Part shown: piece after piece, positions 39,370 through 58,814 of the stretch
Position numbering within the stretch: the first letter of the stretch is position 1
How the letters are laid out: every line of letters starts with the position of its first letter
NCBI RefSeq assembly: GCF_022267375.1
Contig: NZ_JAIZBH010000001.1
Location: forward strand, 2,452,501 to 2,516,500
Origin: Leptospira sanjuanensis
GTDB taxonomy: Bacteria; Spirochaetota; Leptospiria; Leptospirales; Leptospiraceae
DNA: 64,000 nucleotides
Reading direction: 5' to 3'
Made by a program: the position numbers and the translations under genes
The notes under the pieces: generated by a model
What the model was told of the DNA's origin: nothing
The model's input: the letters and a program-made list of their open reading frames with translations, nothing else
Databases searched by the model: none

Positions 39370-40073
39370 GCTCACCGTCGGTCAGCGTCGTCATCCCCGC
39401 TCTCAACGAAGAAAAATCGATTCCGTTCGTTTTACAGGATCTGCGTTCGATTCCGGGTCTGGACCTTCGCGAAATCATCGTGGTGGACAACGGTTCTATC
39501 GACGATACGAAAAATGCCGCCGCTTCGAACGGCGCGGTGGTTTTACAGGAATTTCAAAGGGGATACGGAGCGGCGTGTTTGAAAGGTTTGGAAAGAATTT
39601 TCAACTCTTCTTCTCTTCCCGATTTGATCGCGTTCGTCGACGCGGATTACTCGGACTCGCCGAGCGAACTGATTCTTTTAACGCAAGCCCTGCTCGATCA
39701 CAACGCGGATCTTGTGATCGGTTCGAGGGTTCTCGGAAATTCCCAAAAAGGTTCGTTGATGCCGGTTCAACGTTTCGGAAATCGTTTGGCAACCGCTCTC
39801 ATTCGGATTTTATACGGGATGAAATTCACGGACCTCGGTCCTTTTCGAGTCATACGCTCGGATATTTTAAAAAAATTGAATATGCAGGATCGGAATTTCG
39901 GTTGGACTGTCGAAATGCAGATAAAGGCGGCAAAGTTGGGTTTGCGTTGTGTCGAAGTCCCCGTCAGTTATAAAAAAAGAATCGGAATTTCCAAAGTAAG
40001 CGGAACGATCTCCGGTTCCATCCGTGCCGGTTGGAAAATTCTGTATACGATCGGAAAACTGCACTCGAAATGA
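39366..40073 (+). CDS. Family 2 glycosyltransferase (dolichol-phosphate-mannose-synthase type)
   Basis: A 235-residue inverting GT-A enzyme. Signatures are VSVVIPALNEEKSIP, IIVVDNGSIDDTKNAA, AFVDADYSDSPSE (metal-binding acidic motif) and FGWTVEMQIKAAKLG. These enzymes often make a polyprenyl-phosphate sugar donor in the cytosol. The GTG start at 39366 overlaps the cytochrome stop. The gene overlaps the GT-C membrane transferase by 4 bp, suggesting it supplies the lipid-linked sugar for that enzyme. Confidence 0.88.
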   Translation: MSSPSVSVVIPALNEEKSIPFVLQDLRSIPGLDLREIIVVDNGSIDDTKNAAASNGAVVLQEFQRGYGAACLKGLERIFNSSSLPDLIAFVDADYSDSPSELILLTQALLDHNADLVIGSRVLGNSQKGSLMPVQRFGNRLATALIRILYGMKFTDLGPFRVIRSDILKKLNMQDRNFGWTVEMQIKAAKLGLRCVEVPVSYKKRIGISKVSGTISGSIRAGWKILYTIGKLHSK

Positions 40074-41488
40074 ACTTCGAATTCGTTCGAGCGGGAAGCC
40101 TTCGTTTTTTTCCGATTCTTTCTTTTGTTCCCATCCTTTGGTTTCAATATTTCGAAGAACGTTCTCATTTTTTTCTTCTTCTGACCGCGGCCCTTCCCGC
40201 GTTCATCTCGTATGCTTGGATTTTAGTTCGGGATCGCGATCGGAAATCTTTGCGCTTTTGGTTCGCCTTCGGTCTGATTTTACGAATCGCATTTTTGTTT
40301 TCCGATCCGATTCTTTCCGAAGACGCGTATCGTTTTTTATGGGACGGGCTTTTGATCCAAGAAGGCGTTTCTCCCTTCGCTTTTTTACCGAAAGAATTTC
40401 CGATCGAAGCCCTATCGCCGCAGGCCCGAAAACTCGCCGTCGAACTTCTGCAGTCGATGAATTCTCCCCAATTCTATTCGGTTTATCCGCCGATCCTGCA
40501 ATTTTTCTTTTTCCTTTCCGCAAAGGCGATGTTCGTTTTCGCAAACGTGAAAGCGGGAATTCTTTTTTGGAAAACGATCCTTTTGTTAAGCGAATTCGGA
40601 GTTTTTTGGCTTCTTTATAAGATTCTAATAAACTACAAAATCGCTTCGGAAAAAATCCTGATCTATTGGCTGAATCCTCTCGTCCTTGTGGAAATTACCG
40701 GCAACGCGCATCCCGAATCGATCCTCGTTTTCTTTTTTGCGGGAACGCTGCATTTATTTGCGCGCTGGCAAAACGAAAATCGCATCCGGGATCTATTTTC
40801 TGCGAGCGCCTTTTTTCTCTGCGGAATTCTCACCAAAATCACGCCGCTGATTCTGGTTCCGTTTTTGTTTTTTTCCATCGCGAACGGAAAACGCTCTTTT
40901 CTGCGTCGACAGGGACTTTGGATTTCGGGAACCGCAATTGCGGTTTTTGTCGCTCTTGCTTGGATCGGATTTTCCTTTTTTCCGGAACTGATCCGAAAAC
41001 AAAAAACGTCGGGGCTCGGAGTTTTCTTTCAGCTATTCGAATTCAACGGAAGCGTGTATTACGTTTTACGGGAATTTCTGCGCTGGATCGGAGAGAATTT
41101 TTATGCGGCCGGAAAAATCTGCGGAGCGGCCACGTTAGTCGCAATCGCCCTATTCTCCTTTTGGAAACGAAATGAAGAAGGTCCACAAAACGTCTTTCGA
41201 ACCGCGGAATCCGCCTATTTGATCTTTCTGATTTTCTCGACCACGGTACATCCTTGGTATATTCTCCCGTTAATCGTTTGTTCGATTTTTTCCGGGAACA
41301 TCTATCCGATCGTCTGGTCCTGTTCGATCTTCGTCTCCTATTCCACCTATTCTGTGTTTCCGTATAAGGATTCCTTTTTTTGGCTCTCTTTTGAATACGG
41401 AATTCTATTCCTTTTTTTGCATATGGATATATACGAAAAGTATCGAAGAGGGACGCGTCATTCGCACGGAACTAAGCGACCTTTGTAA
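40070..41488 (+). CDS. GT-C type polytopic glycosyltransferase
   Basis: A 472-residue protein with about 10-12 membrane helices. The luminal loop after the first helices contains FSDPILSEDAYRFLWDG, the acidic Asp/Glu motif of GT-C enzymes that use polyprenyl-phosphate sugars; VHPWYILPL later also fits the fold. It likely transfers a sugar from the product of the neighbouring GT2 in the periplasm. The ATG at 40070 overlaps the previous stop (ATGA). The acceptor is unknown; the operon partners suggest an envelope or exported protein. Confidence 0.85.
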   Translation: MNFEFVRAGSLRFFPILSFVPILWFQYFEERSHFFLLLTAALPAFISYAWILVRDRDRKSLRFWFAFGLILRIAFLFSDPILSEDAYRFLWDGLLIQEGVSPFAFLPKEFPIEALSPQARKLAVELLQSMNSPQFYSVYPPILQFFFFLSAKAMFVFANVKAGILFWKTILLLSEFGVFWLLYKILINYKIASEKILIYWLNPLVLVEITGNAHPESILVFFFAGTLHLFARWQNENRIRDLFSASAFFLCGILTKITPLILVPFLFFSIANGKRSFLRRQGLWISGTAIAVFVALAWIGFSFFPELIRKQKTSGLGVFFQLFEFNGSVYYVLREFLRWIGENFYAAGKICGAATLVAIALFSFWKRNEEGPQNVFRTAESAYLIFLIFSTTVHPWYILPLIVCSIFSGNIYPIVWSCSIFVSYSTYSVFPYKDSFFWLSFEYGILFLFLHMDIYEKYRRGTRHSHGTKRPL

Positions 41489-41622
41489 GAATCGAAAGGG
41501 TCCGTTTTTTCATTTCTTTTCTCGAAGCGCCCGGCTTCTTCCTTGTTTAAAAAAACCTTTCATCTTTGACCCAAACGAGCTTTCCTGTCCATATCGCCTT
41601 TTTTTAGAGATCCGCAGCAAAC

Positions 41623-44925
<3,303 letters not shown>

Positions 44926-44997
44926 GTTCGTTCGAAAGGAAAGAAGGATCAGAATAAAGGCGATGAATCGTTTTCATCCAGAATCGGATTCTTGTTT

Positions 44998-45007
44998 GAG
45001 TTCCTAC
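44998..45007 (+). repeat. Short dispersed repeat GAGTTCCTAC, left flank of the toxin-antitoxin pair
   Basis: GAGTTCCTAC, the exact inverse of the copy at 45617, located 127 bp before the antitoxin start. See the copies at 23754-23971. Confidence 0.65.
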
Positions 45008-45134
45008 AGTTTAGAATCAGAGAAACGTTTTCGTGGACGGCGAAAATAGGACCGACAAACTTCTTTTTCTCTTTTTATTCACTGAGAAAAAAATCTCTTG
45101 ATCTTAAATCCTTACAGAGTCATATTCTGGAAGT

Positions 45135-45350
45135 ATGATTTCTCATCCTCAATACATCACCGATGAAAAAGGAAAAAAACTTTCGGTCGTTCTATCCATG
45201 CAGGAATACAAAAAGATTCTCGAAAACCTGCAAGAACTTGAGGACATTCGTTTGTACGACGAGGTAAAAGCGAAACGGGAAAAATCGATTCCTCTTCAGG
45301 AATTCTTAAAGGCAAGATCGGGCAAAAAGAACAAAAGACGACATGTCTGA
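45135..45350 (+). CDS. Type II antitoxin, Phd/YefM-RelB type
   Basis: A 71-residue protein. The N-terminal strand-helix part (QYITDEKGKKLSVVLSMQEYKKILENLQEL) matches Phd/YefM-like DNA-binding antitoxins. The charged C-terminus (AKREKSIPLQEFLKARSGK) would wrap the toxin. It overlaps the toxin gene by 8 bp, the usual order antitoxin-toxin. A possible TTGATC/CATATT promoter lies just ahead and would give a very short leader. Confidence 0.88.
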   Translation: MISHPQYITDEKGKKLSVVLSMQEYKKILENLQELEDIRLYDEVKAKREKSIPLQEFLKARSGKKNKRRHV

Positions 45351-45603
45351 GTATTCAGTCCTTCTCACTACATCCGCCGTAAAACAACTCGAAAAACTTC
45401 CCGAATCAGTTGCAGATTCTCTGATCCAAATCATTCAAGGACTCGCCAAAAATCCGAGACCCGTCGGGGCCAAAAAATTAAAAGGAAGAACGGGATTTCG
45501 AATCCGAAAAGGTGATTATAGAATTCTTTACGATATCGTGGATAAACGACTGATCGTGCATGTAATTGCAATCGGTCACAGGAAAGACATTTACGAGAAG
45601 TGA
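45343..45603 (+). CDS. RelE/ParE-family toxin
   Basis: An 86-residue toxin. Conserved features are SAVKQLEKLPESVADSL (helices), LKGRTGFRIRKGDYRILYDI (central strands with Arg residues) and the C-terminal IGHRKDIYEK, as in RelE mRNA-cleaving toxins. It is coupled to the antitoxin by an 8-bp overlap. Intact, so probably functional. Confidence 0.9.
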   Translation: MSEYSVLLTTSAVKQLEKLPESVADSLIQIIQGLAKNPRPVGAKKLKGRTGFRIRKGDYRILYDIVDKRLIVHVIAIGHRKDIYEK

Positions 45604-45616
45604 AATCCCGTCCAAT

Positions 45617-45626
45617 GTAGGAACTC
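45617..45626 (-). repeat. Short dispersed repeat, right flank of the toxin-antitoxin pair
   Basis: GTAGGAACTC, the perfect 10-bp inverted partner of 44998-45007. It starts 13 bp past the toxin stop codon, so the pair brackets the module. Confidence 0.65.
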
Positions 45627-45720
45627 CTTCGAATAAAACCTCTCAAAAAAAAGAGTTTTCCCCCATCTTTCCCCCTTCAGGATAGTTCCACAGGGGACAT
45701 AGTCCCGTTCGGAGACTTCG

Positions 45721-47295
<1,575 letters not shown>

Positions 47296-47342
47296 AATTC
47301 TTTTCGAAAACCCTTCCTGCGGTTAGAATGGTCTGAAGCAGT

Positions 47343-48524
47343 ATGAAACTCTCAGTGACCGCAAACCGCACCGAAGAACTCGTTCGTTACAGAAGACAAA
47401 TCCACAAACATCCGGAACTCCGCTATGAGGAGAATCAAACCGCGAGTTTCGTGATCGATCACTTAAAACGACTCGGCCTTACGTTTCAGGATAAAATCGC
47501 GAAAACCGGAGTTGTCTCGCTGATCGATTCCGGCAAACCGGGAAAGACGCTTCTCGTGCGCGCCGATATGGACGCCCTTCCCATCTTTGAAGAATCCCAG
47601 AAAGAATACAAATCCGTTCACGACGGTGTGATGCACGCCTGCGGTCACGACGCGCACACTTCGATCCTCATGGGCCTCGCAACCGAAATCAAGGAGGATA
47701 TCCGTTCGATTCTCCCTAAGGGAAAAGTTTTACTCGTGTTCCAACCCGCGGAAGAAGGCGGCCAAGGCGCGGACAAAATGATCGAGGAAGGTATATTAGA
47801 TAAATATAACGTAGATGCGGCCCTCGCCCTGCACGTATGGAATCACATTCCGGTCGGAAAGGTGGGAGTCGTGGACGGACCGATGATGGCCGCTGTCGAC
47901 GAGTTTACGATCCGCATCTCCGGCATCAGCGGTCACGGAGCGATGCCTCAACACACGGTGGACCCGATCGTAGTCGGCGCACAAATCGTGAACGCGCTTC
48001 AAACGATCGTTTCCAGGAATACGGACCCGTTGGACTCCTGTGTCGTTACGGTGGGAAGTTTTCACGCGGGAAACGCGTTTAACGTGATTTCCGAAACCGC
48101 CGAACTCAAAGGCACCGTGAGAACATATTCCAAAAAGATGTTCGAAGAGGTTCCGGGCAAACTCGAACGGGTCGTAAACGGAATCGCGTCCGCGCTCGGC
48201 GCCAAAGCGGAGATTCATTACGAACGAACCAATCAACCAACGATCAACGAACCGTTTATGGCGAACGTCGTACGCAAAGCCTCTCTGAACATTCTCGGAC
48301 CGGGAAGCGTGACGGAAGAAAACACGAAGTCCATGGGCGGAGAGGATTTCTCCGCGTTTTTGATGAAAGTACCCGGTTGTTATTTCTTTGTGGGTTCGAT
48401 GAACGAAGCAAAAGGTCTCGTGCATCCGCATCACAGCTCCAAGTTCGATATCGACGAGGACTCTCTTTCGATCGGACTCAGCGTTCTAAAGGAAGCGATC
48501 CGAATCTATTTGGAAGAAAACTGA
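47343..48524 (+). CDS. M20 family amidohydrolase (hippurate/IAA-amino-acid hydrolase type)
   Basis: A 393-residue zinc/manganese peptidase-like enzyme that hydrolyses N-acyl amino acids. Metal ligands are visible in RADMDALPI and [14 protein letters not shown], with the following Glu pair in [14 protein letters not shown] and the closing histidine in [12 protein letters not shown]. The dimerisation insert contains [13 protein letters not shown]. The length is typical. It lies after thyX with 47 bp between; the exact substrate is unknown. Confidence 0.9.
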   Translation: MKLSVTANRTEELVRYRRQIHKHPELRYEENQTASFVIDHLKRLGLTFQDKIAKTGVVSLIDSGKPGKTLLVRADMDALPIFEESQKEYKSVHDGVMHACGHDAHTSILMGLATEIKEDIRSILPKGKVLLVFQPAEEGGQGADKMIEEGILDKYNVDAALALHVWNHIPVGKVGVVDGPMMAAVDEFTIRISGISGHGAMPQHTVDPIVVGAQIVNALQTIVSRNTDPLDSCVVTVGSFHAGNAFNVISETAELKGTVRTYSKKMFEEVPGKLERVVNGIASALGAKAEIHYERTNQPTINEPFMANVVRKASLNILGPGSVTEENTKSMGGEDFSAFLMKVPGCYFFVGSMNEAKGLVHPHHSSKFDIDEDSLSIGLSVLKEAIRIYLEEN

Positions 48525-48579
48525 AATTCTAGGAGCGAGTATAATTTAAACCGACACGGCTCGAATATCGTTTCGTAAA

Positions 48580-51216
48580 TCAGATTTCGGTTTCGAGCGA
48601 ATTCTTGACCTGAATCGCCTTGGCGTTGCGCGGATCCAATACGAGGGCTTTTTTCACGTACGCAATTGCGCGATCCTGAATATTCATTATTTTGTATATA
48701 TCGGCGAGATTGATCAGATTTCGGATGTATCGAGGATCGGCGGCAAAAGCCCTTTCTCCGGTCTCTGCGGCCTTTTGATAAAACTTCAGCATTTTGTAGC
48801 AAAGGGAGATATGATAGAGAAATTCGGCCGATTCCGGATTTTCGGATAAAAGAGTTTCCCAATATCCGACAGACTTTGCGTAATCCTTTTCTTTGAGATA
48901 ATATCTTCCGAGGATTTTTAAAACGGTTTCGCCTTTCGGATTGAGTTCGAGCGCTTGTTCCAAAAGATCCAAACCTTCCCGAACCCGGTTATTTTGCAAA
49001 AAGGAAGTTCCCCGTTTCAATACGTCCTCGTAAGAACGGGATAGAAACGAATCCGCGGTAGCGGCGGTCCCGTTTTTCCCCGGATGATACGTGATCTTTA
49101 AAAGCGTCAGGTCGTCGACAAGACCGCCGAACTTTAAAATTCGATCATATACTTCCCGAAGATCTGCGTATCCTTCCTCCACTCTTTTTAAGAATTGATT
49201 CTGATCCTCGTTGATGATACGGTCCTCTTCGTTTCCGATCAGAAGATCGTCCCTTCCGTCAGAACCGATCACGATCGTATCTCCCGGAAGCATTTGAAAA
49301 TTCTTAATAACGAGATGTTGTTCGTTTTCCGGAATACCGATTTTCCGAAGGGTCAACTCCTCTTCGATATAGGAAGCGACACCGTCCCGATACAAAACCG
49401 TCCAAGGATGTTCCGCGTTGATATAATACAAAAGTCCTGTCGCCTCCTCCACCAAACCGAGAACGATGGAGATATACATGGAACCGTCGAACGATTCGAA
49501 AATTTTCTGAAGCTCCAGAAAGGCTTCTTCCAGCCACTTCTCGGGATTTTTATCCTGTTGTGAAGGAATCCCCGAACGGGTTAAAATCGTATTGAATACG
49601 GTTCCCATTACGAGCGCTCCTCCCGCTCCCTGAATGGATTTTCCCATCGCGTCCCCGTTCACAAAGACGACGTATTTCTTGCCCCGAAGTTCCACGTTAC
49701 CCGAAATCAAAATGTCTCCGCCGATCTCGTACGTCTTATTCTTAAACTCGAAGGATTTCTTTTGTTTCGTATAAAATTCGGTTTTTATAATATCGCTCGT
49801 GTTCCGGTTCGAAGACAGGGGATTGATGAGCAAAGAAGTCAAAAAGTAATCCGCGTCCTGCTGAACTTTCAGGCGGTTGACCTGTTCCAAGGAAAGTTTT
49901 AATTCTTCCGTTCTTTGTTCGACCTTCTTTTCCAAACTTTCGTTGAGCTCCTCGACTTCTTCGTTCAAACGAACGAATTTGTTCGCGAGAATCGTCGCGA
50001 TGCTCAAGATAAAAAATAGAAACGCATAACCTAGGATTCTCGGAAATACGATGACGTTTCTGGCTCCGAGCGTGTCTAAAACGACGGCGAACACCGTGAT
50101 CAAAACGCCGCCTAAAATATAAAGAGCGTCCCGGTCCTTTTGAATCATACGGCGGATAAGATAATACAGAACCATCCCCACATAAAGAATCCATCCGTAT
50201 TGAACCACGTGTTTGTTCAGAAGATTATAATGAATCACGTTGTTCGAGACGAAATAAAAGAGCGTAAAACAGACGTAGGACACGTCGAGAACGTTCAGCA
50301 GTAAATTCCGCGAAAACTTAAAATAAGCGCGTATAAAGTTCGCAAAGATCGGAACTAAGACCGTCAGAATGATATATTCCGACTTTTTCATATAGATAAA
50401 CTCGATTCCGAGGTCGTATTTGACCTGATTTCTGCAGAATTGATAAACGACCAAAAGAAGAGTAAACAAACCGTAGTATAGATTCTCCTTATCGGTTCGG
50501 CGCCTCACGTAGAGAAACAGAAAATAACCGCCCACGGTGAGATAAATCATCAATAAGAAAATCTTAATGTATTCAGAACGCAGAAGTTCCTTTTGAACGA
50601 GGGATGCGTCGCCGATCGCGGTCCGGTCCTGCTCGATTCCCACCTCGTATCGAAAGAATTTTTTGACTCGGATCACGAGAATGTTCGGTTTTCCTTTGCG
50701 AATCAGTTCGTTCGGAATCGAATAGATCCGAATCTTATCGTATGCCTGAGGCAAAACCGAATTCATATCTCCCGTTTCGCCGATCAAAACTCCGTTGAGA
50801 TACGCCTTGTCCTTATCCGTGATCATTCCCAAACGAACCGCGATCGCGGCCGCTTTCCATTCTTTCGGGGCGATGAATTTCTTAACGATGGTTACGTTTT
50901 GAAGAGACTCGTTCGGAAGTTTATACACACCGGGAGGTGTATACCGCAAAAAAGGAATCTTGTCAAAGTCCTTCTTTCCTTCCAGGTACGAACGCGAAAA
51001 AGACACGGGATCGATCGACTCAAGCGCGATCTCCCAGTTGTGTTCTTTGGAAGAATCTAAACTGACGATTCCGTCAAACGAGGGGATGGTTTGGATCGAT
51101 TCCGAAGCGAGGGAAATTGTAATAAGGAAAGAAAACAGAATGGAAAGGAGATAAAAATACAATTTTCCTGGAACCTCAAGAAACGATACAACTAACGTTT
51201 CTCGCGGTTTCGACAA
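48580..51216 (-). CDS. 7TM receptor / SpoIIE-type PP2C phosphatase / TPR protein
   Basis: An 878-residue signalling protein. A signal peptide and N-terminal periplasmic domain (about 40-220; LNGVLIGETGDM resembles 7TMR-DISM extracellular domains) precede seven membrane helices (about 220-420) and a coiled coil (EEVEELNESLEKKVEQRTEEL). A SpoIIE/RsbU-type serine phosphatase domain (about 470-730) has YEIGGDILIS, NGDAMGKSIQGAGGALVMGT and GSDGRDDLL. Tetratricopeptide repeats follow (745-875, ending with KALVLDPRNAKAIQV). Such phosphatases act on anti-anti-sigma factors. It is convergent with the M20 gene. Confidence 0.92.
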   Translation of the reverse strand: MSKPRETLVVSFLEVPGKLYFYLLSILFSFLITISLASESIQTIPSFDGIVSLDSSKEHNWEIALESIDPVSFSRSYLEGKKDFDKIPFLRYTPPGVYKLPNESLQNVTIVKKFIAPKEWKAAAIAVRLGMITDKDKAYLNGVLIGETGDMNSVLPQAYDKIRIYSIPNELIRKGKPNILVIRVKKFFRYEVGIEQDRTAIGDASLVQKELLRSEYIKIFLLMIYLTVGGYFLFLYVRRRTDKENLYYGLFTLLLVVYQFCRNQVKYDLGIEFIYMKKSEYIILTVLVPIFANFIRAYFKFSRNLLLNVLDVSYVCFTLFYFVSNNVIHYNLLNKHVVQYGWILYVGMVLYYLIRRMIQKDRDALYILGGVLITVFAVVLDTLGARNVIVFPRILGYAFLFFILSIATILANKFVRLNEEVEELNESLEKKVEQRTEELKLSLEQVNRLKVQQDADYFLTSLLINPLSSNRNTSDIIKTEFYTKQKKSFEFKNKTYEIGGDILISGNVELRGKKYVVFVNGDAMGKSIQGAGGALVMGTVFNTILTRSGIPSQQDKNPEKWLEEAFLELQKIFESFDGSMYISIVLGLVEEATGLLYYINAEHPWTVLYRDGVASYIEEELTLRKIGIPENEQHLVIKNFQMLPGDTIVIGSDGRDDLLIGNEEDRIINEDQNQFLKRVEEGYADLREVYDRILKFGGLVDDLTLLKITYHPGKNGTAATADSFLSRSYEDVLKRGTSFLQNNRVREGLDLLEQALELNPKGETVLKILGRYYLKEKDYAKSVGYWETLLSENPESAEFLYHISLCYKMLKFYQKAAETGERAFAADPRYIRNLINLADIYKIMNIQDRAIAYVKKALVLDPRNAKAIQVKNSLETEI

Positions 51217-51322
51217 GGAAAAAAAGAGTTTTTTAAGAAAGATCGTTGTCGTTTAATAAAAAAGGAATTCCACTTCCGCCGTATTTAGAACGATCGAAAC
51301 GTAAAACTTGCGTTCAACGGGA

Positions 51323-52611
<1,289 letters not shown>

Positions 52612-52615
<4 letters not shown>

Positions 52616-53643
52616 TTGGAAAACCCTTTTACTAATTGGACGGAAGTTTCGAACAGTTTGTCCGGATCCTGTTCCTTCATACAACGAAAATGTCCTTCGG
52701 GACAAACCCTTCCTCCGTGAATTCCGCAAGGACGGCAATACAATCCTTGGATCTCGGAGATATAGGAAGAATCCGAAAGCGGAGTATAACCGAAATCGGG
52801 CACGGTGGCACCAAAGACGGCTAACGTGGGAATGTTGAACGCGGAGGCGAAGTGGATCGGGGATGAATCGTTGCTGACCATCAAAGCCGCTTTGGATACG
52901 AGAAAGGACAGCTCGGGGAGATTGGTTTTCCCGGCAAGATTGATCGCGTAACCGGCTCCCACTTCTTCGCAGAGTTCCACGTCGGCTTTGGAACCGATGA
53001 GTACGACCTTCTTACCGGTTTCTTTTGCGAGACGTTCCCCTAAGACGCGGAACTTGGGAGCGGGCATACGTTTGGTTTCCCAGACGGAGCTTGGAGCGAG
53101 CAACACGAAGTTTCCCGGCTCGAGTCCGTTCTCTTTCATCAACACCCGCACACGAAACACGGATTCTTCCTTCCAAAACAGTTCGGGGCGTTTCGGAATT
53201 TTGGAAACTTCCTCCTTGTCGTATAACAAAGAGAAGAGTTTTTCCACCTCGTGCATTCCGCGGATCGGTCTCGGAATTTTTTTAGTGAGTAAAAAGGAAA
53301 ATCCGGCGGACTCGTAACCGATTCTTACCTTGGCTCCGCTCGCAAATCCGATCAGAGTGGATCGAAAGGAAAAATGAGGCAGAAGACAAAGCGTATAACG
53401 TTCCTTCCTCAATCCGAACAGAAAGGAAAAGAATTTCCAAAAGGATTTCTTAAATTCCTTTTTATCGAGAGGAATCAATCGATCGATATGAGGATTCGCC
53501 TCAAGCACCGCCTCGGTTCCCTTGTTGACGAGTACCGTCAGATGGGAATTCGGATATTTTTTTTTCACTTCCCGAAAGAAGGAAGTCGTTAAAATCAGAT
53601 CGCCTAAGAACGCGGTCTGAATCAGCAATATTTTTTCATTCAC
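52612..53643 (-). CDS. Family 9 glycosyltransferase (LPS heptosyltransferase type)
   Basis: A 343-residue GT-B enzyme resembling WaaF/RfaF. The N-terminal signature is ILLIQTAFLGDLILTTSFF. The nucleotide-sugar site region includes LLAPSSVWETKRMPAPKF, and the following block is MVSNDSSPIHFASAFNIPTLAVFGAT. A Cys-rich C-terminus (CRPCGIHGGRVCPEGHFRCM) is common in this family. It likely adds heptose or a similar sugar to lipopolysaccharide core. No signal peptide; cytoplasmic face of the inner membrane. Confidence 0.9.
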
Positions 53644-53650
53644 CGTTAAG

Positions 53651-54776
<1,126 letters not shown>

Positions 54777-54792
54777 GGAAGTCTATGTTTTC

Positions 54793-54831
<39 letters not shown>

Positions 54832-54871
54832 GCGTGCAAGACGACTTTTCATCCTCGTCTACAAACTATCC

Positions 54872-54899
54872 TTGCAAAATTAGGAATGATTTTTATACT
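54872..54899 (+). promoter_or_regulatory. Predicted promoter of the bacterioferritin operon
   Basis: TTGCAA (54872-54877), a 16-bp spacer, and TATACT (54894-54899, five of six matches to the -10 consensus). It lies 23 bp before the ribosome binding site/start region of the bacterioferritin gene. The surrounding AT-rich sequence does not show a clear Fur box. Confidence 0.5.
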
Positions 54900-54922
54900 G
54901 AATGGATACAAGGGGGAATACG

Positions 54923-55386
<464 letters not shown>

Positions 55387-55390
<4 letters not shown>

Positions 55391-56634
55391 CCCATTTTAA
55401 AAAACCCGCACCTAAAAAATCCCTTCGGCTAAAAACGCGAAAGCCGGAGGGAAATCCCAAGGAACGTCCCCGACAAAATTCCTCTCCTTCCAAATCGGAA
55501 TGGGATTTTTCAAAACCGGATTCTTTCGAATACCACGCTTCTTGTCCGGACGGATTGTCCGGCCTTTTGCGCGAAGAAGTATTGGAAGCCGGTTTAAAGA
55601 TCGTCGCCGAAAACCGCGGGGGAGTTTTTTTTCAAGGTTCTTCCAAGGCGTTGAAGGATTTCATTCTTTCCACCGGAATCGCATCCGGGATCAGCGTTTC
55701 CCTTAAATTCTGGAGAGTGGAAGATCCGGACGATCTCTACAATCAAGCGCTCGAGTTTCCTTTCGAAAGAATTTTCGGCTCGGAACATTCGATCCGAATC
55801 GATTCCACCACCAAAGACGCGTTAAAAGATTCACGTTATGCGACATACCGACTGAAGGACGCGATCTTCGACAGGTTCCGTTCCAAAGGAAAAGAACCCC
55901 CGAAAATTTCGCGCGAAGAACCGGATTTTCTACTCTATCTTCGTTCCCATTCCGAACACGCAAAACTTTCCCTCGGTTTAAACACGAGACCTCTCCAACA
56001 ACGAGGTCACGGAAGAATCGGCGGAGAAGCGCCCGTCCGGGAGATTCTCGCGTCGGCGCTCGTTCGTTATTCGGGATGGGACGCCAAATCACCGTTATAC
56101 GATCCGTTCTGCGGTTCGGGAACCGTCGTGATCGAGGCGGCCCTGAAACTTTTATACGGCGGTTATACGAATTACAGAAGTCTGGATTCTTCCCTTCCGT
56201 TTCAAAAACTGTTCGGCGAGCCGACTCGCAGGGAGAATGAGAAGAATTCTTCCGCTGCGAAAATTTTCGCTTCGGACTTGGATGAAAAGGCTTTGAATCT
56301 CGCGAGACTGAACGCGAAGAATGCGGGAGTGGATCACCTCATCACTTTTTTTGAATCCGATGCGACCGTCTCCGAAAACGAACATAAGATTTCCGGCGGT
56401 TATATCGTGACCAATCCTCCGTATGGAGTTCGTCTCGGAACCAAGGAGGAAGCCAAGGAGATTTATACGGCTTGGGGGAAGCGGCTCAAGGACCATTTTG
56501 CGGGCAACGTACTCGCGATCGTCTGCGGCGACACTTCGCTCTTGGGTTTTTTAAAACTCAAAAAAGACAAGGAACAATCCCTGACAATCGGGAAGCTCAA
56601 AGGAAAATTGGTTGCCTACACTCTGGGCAAATAA
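55387..56634 (+). CDS. THUMP-domain RNA methyltransferase (RlmL-like)
   Basis: A 415-residue methyltransferase. A Lys/Pro-rich N-terminus (1-45) is followed by a ferredoxin-like/THUMP region (about 50-200; [18 protein letters not shown] is the typical start). The SAM-dependent domain has [18 protein letters not shown] (motif I) and [11 protein letters not shown] (motif IV, as in guanine-N2 methyltransferases). It probably methylates 23S rRNA. The GTG start at 55387 overlaps the bacterioferritin stop. Second gene of a four-gene run. Confidence 0.9.
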
Positions 56635-56649
56635 TCGAATCAAAAAAGA

Positions 56650-57780
<1,131 letters not shown>

Positions 57781-57787
57781 TATTCTA

Positions 57788-58108
57788 ATGAATTCTCTCG
57801 TTTTTTTATACGACGGCGATTGTTCTTTCTGTGCGAATCTCGCAGCGAAACTGCAATCGATCAACCTCGACCCAAAGATCCGCTTTCGTTCGTTCCGCGA
57901 TTTTTCGGAAAAAGAGTTACGGGAAATCCATCCTTCTTTGAACGTTTCCGTGGCGGAAGGGAACGTGCAGATGATCGCGGATGGAAGAAGATACCCCGGC
58001 TTTTTCGCGATCCGCAAACTCAGCCATTCCCTCAAAGGATATCGGTGGATCGCACCGCTTTTGTATCTTCCGTTGATTCCTATTTTCGGAATGATAGGAA
58101 TCGGTCTA

Positions 58109-58132
<24 letters not shown>
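57788..58132 (+). CDS. DCC-family thiol-disulfide protein (DUF393)
   Basis: A 114-residue protein with the DUF393 motif [14 protein letters not shown], whose CxxC (here C-S-F-C) suggests a thiol-disulfide function. A hydrophobic C-terminal segment (about 90-112) may attach it to the membrane. It is 7 bp after the acetylglutamate synthase gene. Its last 24 bp overlap the 3' end of the convergent haem-oxygenase-fold gene. Confidence 0.85.
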
Positions 58133-58804
<672 letters not shown>

Positions 58805-58814
58805 AAATTCAAGT

